DNA of 64,000 nt, taken from Marinirhabdus gelatinilytica (GTDB lineage: Bacteria > Bacteroidota > Bacteroidia > Flavobacteriales > Flavobacteriaceae). Location of the stretch: NCBI RefSeq assembly GCF_003353425.1, contig NZ_QRAO01000005.1:93984-157983 (forward strand), written 5' to 3'. Both the position numbers and the translations under genes were made by a program. The notes under the pieces are model-generated. The model saw only the letters and a list, made by a program, of their open reading frames with translations. It was not told the origin of the DNA and ran no database searches. This document shows positions 54,173 through 64,000 of this stretch, piece by piece (position 1 is the first letter of the stretch; every line of letters starts with the position of its first letter).

Positions 54173-54186
54173 GAAACTTTAGTTTC
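54173..54186. promoter_or_regulatory. palindrome in the pdhA promoter
   Basis: GAAACT-TT-AGTTTC, about 20 nt upstream of the -7 box, at the position of the -33 element. Candidate operator or activator site; regulator unknown. Confidence 0.35.
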
Positions 54187-54264
54187 TAAAATATAGGTAC
54201 GATACTATTTATGAAGAGAACATCCTTGTGTCGCTTTTTATCAAGAATTTAAATAGCCTATACA

Positions 54265-54762
54265 CTAGGAAATGTTCTGTAAAAAGGTACTATCAAAAAC
54301 AAAGGGCAACAAGTCTTTTACTGAACTTGCCTGCGCAACTTTTCCAGTCTCACCCATAAAATAAATAGCAATGGGTGTTTTTTGGTTTACCTCGTATTCT
54401 GCCAAGGATTGGCGGCAGGCACCGCACGGAGGAGTGGGTGTGTTTACTTCTTTCTGCAGGGAACGTACGGTTAAAGCCATTGCCTGAAAGGCAACTCCGG
54501 GATAGGTTGCCCCTGCGTGGAAAGCAGCTACCCGTTCGGCACAGAGCCCGGAAGGAAAAGCTGCGTTTTCTTGGTTGTTGCCCATGACCACTTCTCCATT
54601 GGCCAATTGTAGTGCAGCACCCACCTTAAAAAGCGAATAAGGCGCATAGGCTCTTTCTCGAGCTTCTTGCGCCTTATGCATTAATTCTTGAATAGGTTGT
54701 GGAAGCTCGTCTATAGATTGAAAAACCGTGAGTTGGGTTGTGATGGTGAGCTTCTTTGCCAT
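54265..54762 (-). CDS. cdd: cytidine deaminase
   Basis: A 165-residue enzyme that deaminates cytidine and deoxycytidine in pyrimidine salvage. The CAERVA (zinc Cys and catalytic Glu) and PCGACRQ motifs are intact; the length (longer than 130 residues) has a short N-terminal extension. It stands in its usual flavobacterial place beside porV, 8 nt after the porV stop. Confidence 0.93.
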   Translation of the reverse strand: MAKKLTITTQLTVFQSIDELPQPIQELMHKAQEARERAYAPYSLFKVGAALQLANGEVVMGNNQENAAFPSGLCAERVAAFHAGATYPGVAFQAMALTVRSLQKEVNTPTPPCGACRQSLAEYEVNQKTPIAIYFMGETGKVAQASSVKDLLPFVFDSTFLQNIS

Positions 54763-54770
54763 ATAATTTT

Positions 54771-55940
54771 TTAGTATTCGTCGTACTCGTCTCCAAAGTT
54801 GAAGGTAAGCCCGAAACGAAGTGTTCCCTCCAACGGACTTCGTACCGCTGAAGTTGAGAACAGGTACGAGACATCTATGTTGATAGCCGTATACTTAAAT
54901 CCAGCACCTAGGGAAAGAAATTTTCTAGATCCTTTTTCGTCACTTTCATTGAAATATCCTGTACGGAATGCGAACACATCCTGGTACCAGTACTCTGCAC
55001 CCAAGGCCCAGGTAAATTCTTTCAACTCTTCACTGAAACCATCTGGGGCATCACCAAAAGACTGGAAGATTCCAGAAAAGAAACTGATGTCCTCGTACTC
55101 CTCGTCATCTTCTCTATCTATATCGCCATCGCCATCAAAATCCTGTGGGGTTGGCACCAACAGTTTATTTACTTCAGCAGAGACACCTATCTTGTTATAT
55201 TCATCTAGGATAAAGTCGAAACCAGCACCCAAGGCCATATTGGTAGGTATGTTGTTTTCTTGTCCAGATTCGTCATATTTCAACTTAGGGCCAATGTTTG
55301 AAAAATTGAAACCTGCTCTCCAGCGTCCATCAAAATCGTTATAGGCTATTTCTTCAGATTGGTAATATCCTGCGATATCCACGGCAAAGGTATTTGCTGC
55401 GTTTGCATCGTCTCCATTTACGGTTGGGATCCTGAGGTCGGACCTGATGTATCGTCCGGCAACTCCCATGGAGAAACGATCACTTAAACGTAATGAGTAA
55501 GACACATCCAACAACATTTCATTGGGTTTTACTGTATTTACTGGTCCGTCTGCGGTTTCTCTCAATTCAATTTCACCTACACTGAAATAACGCAAGCTTG
55601 CTCCTACCGCACTACGCTCGTTGATACGGTTGTAATACACTAAGTTACCAAGGAATATATCGTTTACAATCTGGCTCAAATAAGGTGTATAGGTAACCCC
55701 TACTCCTTGTTTTGAGATAGCAAAGGCATATTTTGCAGGGTTCCATTGTTGTGAAAAAGCATCGGCCGAGGTGGTCACGCCAATATCTCCCATACCTGCA
55801 GATCTTGGATCTCCAGAAATTAACACAAAAGGAACACCAGTAGTAATTACTCTGTTACCCAAAGTTGGATCCGCACCACCTTGGGCAGATGTTTCAAAAG
55901 CAACCAAGGCCAGTAGAATCAAGATAGAAATTTTCTTCAT
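54771..55940 (-). CDS. porV: T9SS outer-membrane protein PorV (LptO)
   Basis: A 389-residue outer-membrane beta-barrel. Signal peptide about residues 1-20 (ending ETSAQ). N-terminal part has GNRVITTGVPFVLISGDPRSAGMGDIGV, the PorV-family signature; an acidic insert (FDGDGDIDREDDEEYED) lies mid-protein, and the last strand ends FNFGDEYDEY. PorV shuttles cargo from the T9SS translocon to the sortase PorU. Start chosen at ATG 55940; a -7 box at 55958-55965 supports this. The gene order cdd-porV-porU-gldJ is typical of Flavobacteriia. Confidence 0.95.
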   Translation of the reverse strand: MKKISILILLALVAFETSAQGGADPTLGNRVITTGVPFVLISGDPRSAGMGDIGVTTSADAFSQQWNPAKYAFAISKQGVGVTYTPYLSQIVNDIFLGNLVYYNRINERSAVGASLRYFSVGEIELRETADGPVNTVKPNEMLLDVSYSLRLSDRFSMGVAGRYIRSDLRIPTVNGDDANAANTFAVDIAGYYQSEEIAYNDFDGRWRAGFNFSNIGPKLKYDESGQENNIPTNMALGAGFDFILDEYNKIGVSAEVNKLLVPTPQDFDGDGDIDREDDEEYEDISFFSGIFQSFGDAPDGFSEELKEFTWALGAEYWYQDVFAFRTGYFNESDEKGSRKFLSLGAGFKYTAINIDVSYLFSTSAVRSPLEGTLRFGLTFNFGDEYDEY

Positions 55941-55957
55941 GAGGTAAAAAATTTTTG

Positions 55958-55965
55958 CAAATATA
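55958..55965 (-). promoter_or_regulatory. -7 box of porV
   Basis: Minus-strand TATATTTG, 17 nt before the porV ATG; supports the shorter start. Confidence 0.5.
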
Positions 55966-55982
55966 GGTTTAATTTTCAATTA

Positions 55983-58900
55983 TTAAAGGATGACAAGTTT
56001 TTCAAATTTTTCAACTTGCTTATTGGTTAACGGAGATTTTACGGTAATCTTGTACACGTATACGCCTTTTCCTATTCGGTCTCCAAAATCGTCACGACCG
56101 TCCCAAACAATATCTCGGGACAGGAAACCATCGGTAGAGATGGTTTGGTTCTTGGTCCAGACCACCTTTCCAGTTACGGTAAACACCTGTACCTGAACCT
56201 CTAAAGGCTCGAATGGGCGGTTGTGGTTAAACCAGAACTCGGTATAATTCACAAAAGGATTGGGGTAATTAAGGACGCGTGTTATTTCCAGTTCATCATC
56301 TCCAGCTACGATAAATTGGATATCGGCCGTTGAGGAATTGTTGTACACATCCCACGCCTTAAGGGTAAGGGTATGCAGTCCTTTTTCCAAGTCCCTAAGG
56401 TTATAGGTAGCGGTTCCTTGCGTGAAATCGTCAACTTCAGATTGGTAAAATTCATTCAGAACAATAGGGTTGGCCTCGTCCCCGTCCAAGATAGCGATCA
56501 TATCGTGCCCTATCCCACTGGCTGTGTTTATCCCGTTTTCGTCTTCCAGCTTTGCCAATAATATAGGGGAGTCGTTTGTAATTCCTCCGGAAACAAAACT
56601 TTCGTCATTCATAAACAGGTTGATACGCGGCCCTACATTATCGGCCGGGGCATCTTCGTTGAGTCCTCCTATCCTAATCACCTCGTTGAAGCCTGTTTGG
56701 TCCTCAAGCCTAATATTATTTTGGGCATACAAGCTTATCCTACCGTTCCCCACAGGAATTTGTATGTCTCGGGGAACGACAAATTCAAACTCAAATTTTC
56801 CACCAGTGATACTTGCCTGACCATTGAAGAGACCTTCGCCCAAGGTCTTAAAACGCATTTGCAGCAAATCCCCGCTACCCACAATTCCATCTCCATCAAT
56901 ATCGGTAGAGTCGTCCCTTACGTTATCGTTTCCTAACGTGAGGCGCTCTACGTCTTTATCAAACAGTTTCACAGCAAGGGTTCCATTGTAGGAGGGGATA
57001 AGGCTTCCGTTCTGGTCTATTACCTCCCCCGTAAACTTCACTTTACCCAAAGCCTGCAATGGTGGCGACGAAGCGCTTATAGGTGCCCCATTCAAAGAAG
57101 TAAGCCGAATGCCCGGAGTAGGGAAGGCAAGTTTTGAGGCTGGATCCCCTATAAAGAACACAACCCGTCTTGAATTATTACTAGAGAGTATATTTTTAGC
57201 CCGACGTGTAGCTTCAGCTGGAGTAATCACATCGTTCATATTATAGCCGAAAAGCAGTGGCGCCAGCTCTCTATTAAAAGCCACACCCGTACTCACCGTA
57301 ATAGATCTGGTGGTTGTAATGAGCGAAATAGCACCTCCTTCAGTATTCCAATATGTAAGTTCCCCAGCAGTAATCCTTTCGGGATCATCAAATTTTGTGA
57401 ACTCGCAGGTTACGGTAACAATACATGGCAACCTATCTGGGTTCTTTAAATTTTCGGCCACCCCTTTTGTGTAAATGAATTCCTTGGCAAGACCATCTTC
57501 TCCACCGTGACCAAAATAGTTGATGATGAGTGCCCCAACTTCGGTTTTATTTTGAATCTCTTTGGTAACGGTTGGGTACCTATTCCCCCCTGCCGATGTT
57601 TCTTGCAAAAAGGCATCGGTATGTATTTTCTTGACGTTTATAAAGTCTTTGTTGTCTGAAATCTCATCTCCCAACCCATCCAGATTTTTTTGGATAGCTG
57701 TGTATTCCCAGTCTTTATCTACATCGTCAGAAATCAACACAAAGTTATTTCGCCAGTTTCCGTAGGAAGCACGCGAGGCGTAATTAATAATTTTATCCAC
57801 CAATTGGTTGGCCAACTGTACATTGTCTGCGATAATCCTACCTACAGCAATGTCCAAATTATCGTTATCATTAAGAGTGCCGCCACCCTCATTGAGAGCC
57901 GTACCACCTATGGTTCCTTCAAAAGGGCCTATGCTTCCGAAAAAATCATCACTCATAAACGAATTTGAGGTACTTACACTACTCAAGGTGTGGAATGTAG
58001 GGACAGCATTATTATTATCAATCAGTCTATTTTTATAATCTACGGAGGTATCCCCAAACAAACACAAATATTTTAATGCCTGGCTTGGGCTGGAAGCGTT
58101 TTCATAAATGTAGCGTACAAAATTCCGTATGGCGCTTATGTCCTGCTGGCCAGAACTGAACTCCTCATAAATTTTATCGGTAGTGACCACCTTCACCTGC
58201 ATACCGCTCGAATTCCTATGATGGTCTGCCAGGCGCAATGCGGGCTGCAATAGGAATGGCGGTGCAATAATAAGATATTCCAAATCTTTGAAGTTCCCCG
58301 AAACATCCTCGAGAATACTTCCCTTTAGATCTTGATTACGCACATTGGCGTTTGGCACCTCTATGGGGCTATAGTAATCTGAAGGATCTATGGCCACATA
58401 TTTCCTCAACTGCCCCAGTGTAACCTTGAAGCCGAAGTTGGCACTCGTGTTTTCATTGGTTACTGAGGTAATAAAGTCGGTATCGGTAACATCCCAGACC
58501 TGGGAGAAACCCGATGCATTGCTTATTTGGTACTCCCCTACACCAGACAGTGTAGCAGCATCATTAAATTGAAAGTTCAATTGATTGCCCGTACCAGACA
58601 ATCTTCTCTCTGCAGAGACACCTATATAATCCAAATATCCTTTTGCTGAAGGATTGCCATTGTTGTTATAATTTAGGATCACATCTACCTGTTCGTTACC
58701 AGCAGGTATATCGTATTCCCTAGAAGCAGTATTCAATAAATTTTGACCACTAATAGCGCCAAAATTAAGCGGCGTTAAGCTTGACCCATTCACACTCACC
58801 GCCATGGAAGATGCTCTCTCTGAAGCTGCAGCTGCTTTTACCACCACTTGCATTTCACTTCCGGCAATTATATTGGGAAACTCAAAAGAAAATTCCTGTT

Positions 58901-59909
58901 CGTTCTCTACATCAAACCTGTTCCCGAACCAACGCCTACCCACTCTTGCTGGTGAAAATTCATCTTCTTCGTGGAACTTATAATCGTTGAACGCTGTAAT
59001 AGTAGTGGTGGCATTGCCCGTAGGCTCCACCATTGACTGCACACGTTTACCCGCACTGCCATTGGCCGTAACATAATAAAAGGCCTCGTCGCTATAGGGG
59101 TTTAAGTTGGTGTCATTCTCAAGGTCGTATCCTTTGGTTCCTATTCCGTAGAAAAGGATAGAGTCGCCACTATCAAAACTACCATCTCCCTCTCCTATAA
59201 CCTGGATGGCGTTCTCTGGCAAATCAAAAGCCACGGGAATTCCACTATACCTAGGGAGCGGCTTTCCACCATGCCCGTAAATTTTAATGTTTCTGGGGTC
59301 CACGCCGTCCGTATTCATCCCTATGTTGTTCAGGAAATCCTTTGTAATCCTGTACACCCCTGTTTCTTCTATTTTAAACTTATACCAATCTCCAGTTGCC
59401 AGTACAGAGTTGGTTATGGGCATTCTTGTGGCATTATTCTGTCTTTCAGTTCCGTAGGCGTACGACGCATTGAAGGAAACCACTTTTTGATATCCCGAAC
59501 CGCTTTTTACAACGGGCGAGACCTTTAGCGCTGTATACAGTACATCCCTTGCCCTGGTGCTGGAAATGGTATATTCAATCTGTGATGGCACAAGGTCCTT
59601 ATTTATCCCTTTGAGCTCTGCACTTGTCATGGGCGCATACACTACATTGCCAATCCTTAGCGAGTTTTGGTTCACTACCCTGCTGTCCTTCCATTGCGAT
59701 GCATAGAAAAGCGATGTCTCGTCCACACGCAACTGCTGCCCAGAAGTTTTGCTGGCAGGTTGGGGCACTGTCCTAGTTTGGGATATGGTTCCTTTTTGGG
59801 TTTTAGAGGTATTCTCACCCTCCCAAGGCACAACAAATTGTTTGCTTTGTGAATAAAGAGGCAGGGATAAGGGAAATAGAAGGAATAGTACTATTAACTT
59901 TTTCATCAT
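55983..59909 (-). CDS. porU: T9SS C-terminal signal peptidase/sortase PorU
   Basis: A 1308-residue cell-surface gingipain-like cysteine protease. Signal peptide about residues 1-20 (ending YSQ). The C25 catalytic residues are visible as GHGGEDG (His about 801) and VTVTCEFTKF (Cys about 834). The C-terminus carries a T9SS sorting-like domain (YPNPFVNYTEFWF and KGVYVYKITVKS). PorU removes the C-terminal signal of T9SS cargo and attaches it to A-LPS, working with PorV. I chose the ATG at 59909; the open frame extends to 60044, but a -7 box at 59924-59931 lies inside that extension. Longer than Porphyromonas PorU, usual for Flavobacteriia. Confidence 0.94.
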   Translation of the reverse strand: MMKKLIVLFLLFPLSLPLYSQSKQFVVPWEGENTSKTQKGTISQTRTVPQPASKTSGQQLRVDETSLFYASQWKDSRVVNQNSLRIGNVVYAPMTSAELKGINKDLVPSQIEYTISSTRARDVLYTALKVSPVVKSGSGYQKVVSFNASYAYGTERQNNATRMPITNSVLATGDWYKFKIEETGVYRITKDFLNNIGMNTDGVDPRNIKIYGHGGKPLPRYSGIPVAFDLPENAIQVIGEGDGSFDSGDSILFYGIGTKGYDLENDTNLNPYSDEAFYYVTANGSAGKRVQSMVEPTGNATTTITAFNDYKFHEEDEFSPARVGRRWFGNRFDVENEQEFSFEFPNIIAGSEMQVVVKAAAASERASSMAVSVNGSSLTPLNFGAISGQNLLNTASREYDIPAGNEQVDVILNYNNNGNPSAKGYLDYIGVSAERRLSGTGNQLNFQFNDAATLSGVGEYQISNASGFSQVWDVTDTDFITSVTNENTSANFGFKVTLGQLRKYVAIDPSDYYSPIEVPNANVRNQDLKGSILEDVSGNFKDLEYLIIAPPFLLQPALRLADHHRNSSGMQVKVVTTDKIYEEFSSGQQDISAIRNFVRYIYENASSPSQALKYLCLFGDTSVDYKNRLIDNNNAVPTFHTLSSVSTSNSFMSDDFFGSIGPFEGTIGGTALNEGGGTLNDNDNLDIAVGRIIADNVQLANQLVDKIINYASRASYGNWRNNFVLISDDVDKDWEYTAIQKNLDGLGDEISDNKDFINVKKIHTDAFLQETSAGGNRYPTVTKEIQNKTEVGALIINYFGHGGEDGLAKEFIYTKGVAENLKNPDRLPCIVTVTCEFTKFDDPERITAGELTYWNTEGGAISLITTTRSITVSTGVAFNRELAPLLFGYNMNDVITPAEATRRAKNILSSNNSRRVVFFIGDPASKLAFPTPGIRLTSLNGAPISASSPPLQALGKVKFTGEVIDQNGSLIPSYNGTLAVKLFDKDVERLTLGNDNVRDDSTDIDGDGIVGSGDLLQMRFKTLGEGLFNGQASITGGKFEFEFVVPRDIQIPVGNGRISLYAQNNIRLEDQTGFNEVIRIGGLNEDAPADNVGPRINLFMNDESFVSGGITNDSPILLAKLEDENGINTASGIGHDMIAILDGDEANPIVLNEFYQSEVDDFTQGTATYNLRDLEKGLHTLTLKAWDVYNNSSTADIQFIVAGDDELEITRVLNYPNPFVNYTEFWFNHNRPFEPLEVQVQVFTVTGKVVWTKNQTISTDGFLSRDIVWDGRDDFGDRIGKGVYVYKITVKSPLTNKQVEKFEKLVIL

Positions 59910-59923
59910 AACTTGTAACGCTC

Positions 59924-59931
59924 CAAAGATA
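59924..59931 (-). promoter_or_regulatory. -7 box of porU
   Basis: Minus-strand TATCTTTG, 14 nt before the chosen porU start. Confidence 0.45.
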
Positions 59932-60118
59932 CGCTTAGTGTAGCAAATTGAAAGTTTTTTACAGAAATAACATTTTACCATAATATTTGAAAAAAAAGTG
60001 CGTTTATGATGGGTCGATACAAACAATCGAGCCTTACGGTGCATAATATGGCAAAATATTATTGCGCTTTTATCGTTAATTATTATATTGCGAACCCAAT
60101 TTATTCATAATTGAACCT

Positions 60119-61795
60119 ATGAACATGATAAAAAACTTAGCCCTAAAAGCACTATTATTAGTTGCTGTGGCAGCCTTTATTACCAGCTGTAACAAATCCC
60201 GCGACTACAAAAACAGCTCGAGAGCAACCGGTTGGAAGATGAACTCCAAAGAAGGTGGCTTTCAGTACAACCCAAAAGCCAAAGAACAAGAGACAGGTCC
60301 AGGACTTGTATTTGTAGAGGGTGGAACCTTTACTATGGGCCGTGTACAGGACGACCCAATGCACGACTGGAACAACTCCCCAAACCAACAACACGTTCAG
60401 TCATTCTATATGGATGAGACCGAGGTAACCAACTTAATGTACCTAGAATACTTAGATTGGTTAAAGCGTGTGTTCCCCCCAGAGGATGAAAACTACCGTC
60501 GTATCTATGATGGCGCCGTGCCAGATACCTTGGTATGGAGAAACCGTTTAGGTTTTAACGAAGTAATGACAAACAATTACTTGCGCCACCCTGCCTATGC
60601 AGACTACCCAGTTGTGGGAGTAAGTTGGTTGCAAGCTGTAGAATTCAGTAACTGGCGTACAGATCGTGTGAACGAGCTTATCCTAGAAGAAGAAGGTTTT
60701 ACTACTAGAAATGCCCGTTACGAAGTTGAGCCAGGTGAAACTTTCAACACAGATACCTATTTGAACGCTCCAACCCAAACGTACGGAGGGAACGACTCTA
60801 TTACCAGAGGTGGTAAGCGCTCTGAAAGTTTAGCAAAAAGAAGCAAGGACAGTACAAATCTATATGTACAGCGTAAGGACGGATTATTATTACCTGCATA
60901 CAGACTTCCAACCGAAGCTGAGTGGGAATATGCTGCCCTAGGTCTTGTTGAGCTTAGAAACTACAATGTATATAGAGGTAGAAAAAAATATCCTTGGGAT
61001 GGGCAATATACCCGTAACAGCAAAAGAAGAAATCGAGGTGACCAATTGGCCAACTTCAAGCAAGGTGATGGTGACTACGGTGGAATTGCAGGATGGAGTG
61101 ACGATGGTGCCGATATTACTGCCGAAGTAAAATCATACGAGCCAAACGACTTTGGCCTTTACGATATGGCTGGTAACGTAGCCGAATGGGTTGCAGATGT
61201 ATACCGCCCTATTGTTGATGATGAGTTTAACGACTTTAACTACTATCGCGGAAATGTTTACACCAAAAACGCTATTGGCGAAGATGGAAAAGTAAAAATT
61301 ATCACTGCAGACTCTATAGTGTATGACACCTTAAGCAACGGTAAGATCGTGGCTAGAAATTTCCCGGGAGAGATCGCCCAGGTGCCTGTTGATGAGAACG
61401 AAACATACCTAAGAACACAATTCTCAGAAAGTGACAACCGTGATTTCCGTGATGGAGACAGACGCTCAACACGTCATTACTCTTCTTTTAGCGATTTTGA
61501 CAGTGAAGGAAGCCAGGATGGAAAGCGTATGTACAATTCACCAAAACACAGTGTCACGGCAGATAGCACCGGATCTTTAGACCGTCAATACGACCAGACC
61601 TCTTCTAGAACAACACTTATAGATAATGAAGTACGTGTTTACAAAGGAGGATCTTGGAGAGACCGCGATTACTGGTTGGATCCAGCACAACGTCGTTTCT
61701 TCCCGCAAGATATGGCTACGGACTATATCGGGTTTAGATGTGCGATGTCCCGTGTAGGTTCAAAATCCAAAAAAGGGAAGCGTCCAAGACACTAA
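60119..61795 (+). CDS. gldJ: gliding motility lipoprotein GldJ
   Basis: A 558-residue lipoprotein: hydrophobic N-terminus with lipobox FITSC (Cys 24). Most of it is an FGE-sulfatase/SUMF1-like fold: FVEGGTFTMGR (about 62-72), MDETEVTNLMYLEYL, RLPTEAEWEYAALG and GNVAEWVADVY, with YKGGSWRDRDYWL and GFRCA at the end. GldJ is required for gliding and T9SS stability in Flavobacterium johnsoniae and is close in length. Divergent from porU (gap 209 nt). A terminator follows at 61814. Confidence 0.95.
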   Translation: MNMIKNLALKALLLVAVAAFITSCNKSRDYKNSSRATGWKMNSKEGGFQYNPKAKEQETGPGLVFVEGGTFTMGRVQDDPMHDWNNSPNQQHVQSFYMDETEVTNLMYLEYLDWLKRVFPPEDENYRRIYDGAVPDTLVWRNRLGFNEVMTNNYLRHPAYADYPVVGVSWLQAVEFSNWRTDRVNELILEEEGFTTRNARYEVEPGETFNTDTYLNAPTQTYGGNDSITRGGKRSESLAKRSKDSTNLYVQRKDGLLLPAYRLPTEAEWEYAALGLVELRNYNVYRGRKKYPWDGQYTRNSKRRNRGDQLANFKQGDGDYGGIAGWSDDGADITAEVKSYEPNDFGLYDMAGNVAEWVADVYRPIVDDEFNDFNYYRGNVYTKNAIGEDGKVKIITADSIVYDTLSNGKIVARNFPGEIAQVPVDENETYLRTQFSESDNRDFRDGDRRSTRHYSSFSDFDSEGSQDGKRMYNSPKHSVTADSTGSLDRQYDQTSSRTTLIDNEVRVYKGGSWRDRDYWLDPAQRRFFPQDMATDYIGFRCAMSRVGSKSKKGKRPRH

Positions 61796-61813
61796 ACTTA
61801 TAGTACAGCATAC

Positions 61814-61850
61814 AAACCCTCCCGTGCATCTTGCAATGGAGGGTTTTTTT
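61814..61850 (+). terminator. intrinsic terminator after gldJ
   Basis: AAACCCTCC ... GGAGGGTTT with T-run, between gldJ and murF. Confidence 0.85.
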
Positions 61851-61876
61851 ATACCTTTATCCCAAAACCCACACCA

Positions 61877-63157
61877 TTGAAATCAGAAGCACTACACCAA
61901 CTTTTTCTTGAGAGTAGCGGCATTTGTACCGACACTAGAAAGATTACCAAAAACTGTCTATTCTTCGCCCTAAGGGGCGATAACTTTAACGGCAATACAT
62001 TTACCCAAGAGGCATTGGACAAAGGGGCATATAAAGTAGTGATAGACGATTTGGGGTTTCATAAGAACACGGGCGAAACCATTCTATGTAGAAATGTACT
62101 CGAACAACTTCAAAAACTTGCCACATTCCATCGCAACTATTTAAAGGTGCCTATAGTCGCTCTTACAGGGAGCAACGGTAAAACCACTACTAAAGAGCTT
62201 ATAAACGCAGTCTTGGCTACAAGTTTCAAAACCACTGCTACTGCAGGAAACCTGAACAACCACATAGGTGTCCCCCTCACCCTACTCTCTATGTCTGCCG
62301 AGACAGAAATAGGTATTGTAGAAATGGGAGCCAATCACTTAAAGGAGATTGCACAACTATGCAAGATAGCCCTCCCAGATTACGGCTACATTACAAACTT
62401 TGGCAAGGCGCACTTAGAGGGTTTTGGCAGCCTAGAAGGTGTTATTAAAGGCAAAACCGAACTGTATGCCCACCTCCAAAAAAACAACAAACTCATTTTT
62501 GTGAACGCCAACGATCCCCAGCAAGTTGAAATCTCCAAACCGCTCTCCAAATACACTTTTGGCGATAGCAATCAAGACTGCTATGTTGCTCTTAAAAATG
62601 CTACAGGCAACGTGATTGTCCAGTATAAAGGAGCGGATATAAAAAGTAACTTAGTTGGGCTATACAATTTCCATAACATTGCTGCGGCTATCGCCATAGG
62701 AGACTATTTCAAAGTTTCAGCAGAAAAAATAAAAGAAGCGATAGAAGGGTATATACCACAGAACAACCGTTCGCAGATCATCCAGCAAAATGGACATACC
62801 ATTCTCTTGGATGCCTACAACGCCAATCCCACGAGCATGATGGCTGCCTTAGAAAATTTCAAGCAAGCTGAAGGCCACAACAAAATCATGATTTTGGGAG
62901 ATATGTTCGAGCTGGGAGTTGAAGCCGAAGCAGAACACCAAGCCATTACAGATTATCTTGCTGAACATAAATTCGGCAAAGCATATTTGGTTGGTGAAAA
63001 TTTCAGTAAAACTGAAACCACAGCTACCCATATTACAAAACACAGGGACTTTGAAACTTTTAAAAATGCTCTAATAGCCGAAAAATTAGATAAAAACACC
63101 ATCCTAATTAAAGGCTCACGAGGGATGGCCCTGGAACGGTCACTCGCTTTATTATAA
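61877..63157 (+). CDS. murF: UDP-N-acetylmuramoyl-tripeptide--D-alanyl-D-alanine ligase
   Basis: A 426-residue Mur ligase that adds D-Ala-D-Ala to the UDP-MurNAc-tripeptide. CTDTRKITKNCLFFALRGDNFNGN is the usual N-terminal substrate-binding part; ATP loop GSNGKTTTKE (about 97-106), EMGANHLKEI, the NAYNANPTS motif and GDMFELG follow. The start is TTG at 61877, matching family alignments. Follows gldJ after a terminator, so transcribed from its own promoter (a TACCTTTA box at 61852-61859 is imperfect). Confidence 0.95.
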   Translation: MKSEALHQLFLESSGICTDTRKITKNCLFFALRGDNFNGNTFTQEALDKGAYKVVIDDLGFHKNTGETILCRNVLEQLQKLATFHRNYLKVPIVALTGSNGKTTTKELINAVLATSFKTTATAGNLNNHIGVPLTLLSMSAETEIGIVEMGANHLKEIAQLCKIALPDYGYITNFGKAHLEGFGSLEGVIKGKTELYAHLQKNNKLIFVNANDPQQVEISKPLSKYTFGDSNQDCYVALKNATGNVIVQYKGADIKSNLVGLYNFHNIAAAIAIGDYFKVSAEKIKEAIEGYIPQNNRSQIIQQNGHTILLDAYNANPTSMMAALENFKQAEGHNKIMILGDMFELGVEAEAEHQAITDYLAEHKFGKAYLVGENFSKTETTATHITKHRDFETFKNALIAEKLDKNTILIKGSRGMALERSLALL

Positions 63158-63589
<432 letters not shown>

Positions 63590-63602
63590 CCCTGCAAAAG
63601 GG

Positions 63603-63671
63603 TATCTGGAAGGTCCAGAGCATCCCGAGTTCACCTCGGGAGGGTCGGGGGTTCGAATCCCTCAGCGCCCA
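63603..63671 (+). other. tRNA-like 3' segment at the unit junction
   Basis: Sequence 63603-63671 resembles the 3' two-thirds of the upstream tRNA-Val: GGTCCAGAGCA (D-arm side), a new stem TCCCGA-GTTCACC-TCGGGA in place of the anticodon arm, then identical variable loop, T-arm and acceptor strand to the discriminator A. The 5' acceptor strand and D-stem are absent, so it cannot fold as a complete tRNA. Confidence 0.75.
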
Positions 63672-63675
63672 CATC

Positions 63676-63952
<277 letters not shown>

Positions 63953-64000
63953 CCCTGCAAAAGGGTATCTGGAAGGTCCAGAGCATCCCGAGTTCACCTA

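Noticed and set aside
59910..60044. Longer PorU start
   Set aside because: The extension contains the -7 box and lacks a signal peptide at its beginning.
63603..63671. A second tRNA gene
   Set aside because: No 5' acceptor strand or D-stem partner; only a 3' copy.

Overview
The window reads as chromosomal DNA of a member of the Flavobacteriaceae (Bacteroidota). The evidence is gliding and type IX secretion (T9SS) genes in their usual flavobacterial arrangement (gldA alone; cdd-porV-porU-gldJ together), three exported proteins with C-terminal T9SS sorting domains, Bacteroidota-type promoter boxes (TAnnTTTG) before many genes, weak Shine-Dalgarno signals, and a DAHP synthase/chorismate mutase fusion of the Bacteroidota type. 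Most of the window is core genome, densely packed on both strands.

Layout. 1-9.4 kb (mostly minus): a small membrane protein, a MazG-like pyrophosphohydrolase, three tandem DUF3857/transglutaminase-like paralogues, dtd, a GGTTGTG heptamer repeat, rsgA and the DAHP synthase/chorismate mutase gene, which is preceded by a 40-codon leader ORF whose stop codon overlaps an intrinsic terminator. 9.4-22.3 kb: gldA, an FMN-binding PaiB-like protein, a lipoprotein, mpl, a TPR protein, a 2115-residue alpha-2-macroglobulin-like protein carrying an unusual inserted module, a DoxX-like protein and a DUF4136 lipoprotein. 22.3-30.5 kb: obgE and adk facing away from purK-purE, a decayed GIY-YIG nuclease gene between inverted palindromic repeats, an M3 peptidase, a lipoprotein and a secreted M28 aminopeptidase. 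30.6-35.7 kb: a GbsR/MarR-like regulator with a palindromic operator repeated before the next operon (membrane protein, TIGR01777 oxidoreductase, methyltransferase, SRPBCC protein), an ECF sigma factor with a small zinc-binding anti-sigma-like protein, and a UbiA-like membrane protein. 35.8-47.3 kb: gcvP, a KAS III-like enzyme, a methyltransferase, two FG-GAP T9SS cargo proteins, a glycosyltransferase, alkaline phosphatase and mlaE-mlaF. 47.3-54.1 kb (minus): DUF389 protein, mannose-1-phosphate guanylyltransferase, SprT-like protein, an SDR, and pyruvate dehydrogenase E2 and E1 alpha. 54.2-63.2 kb: cdd, porV, porU, gldJ and murF. 63.2-64.0 kb: tRNA-Val(TAC) followed by a tandem array of about 364-bp units, each holding a copy of the tRNA 3' part, a terminator and an 81-codon GIY-YIG nuclease gene; the array runs off the window.

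How the genes work together. GldJ, PorU and PorV are parts of the T9SS; PorU and PorV process and anchor cargo such as the M28 peptidase and the two FG-GAP proteins seen here. mpl and murF serve peptidoglycan recycling and synthesis. purK, purE and adk serve purine metabolism. mlaEF serves outer-membrane lipid balance.

The least ordinary signals are the tRNA-linked GIY-YIG array, the leader ORF/terminator before the aromatic-pathway gene, the GIY-YIG relic between palindromic repeats, the SusC-like module inside the alpha-2-macroglobulin protein, and the two-site operator of the GbsR-like regulator. All functional statements rest on reading motifs by eye; no database search was run.
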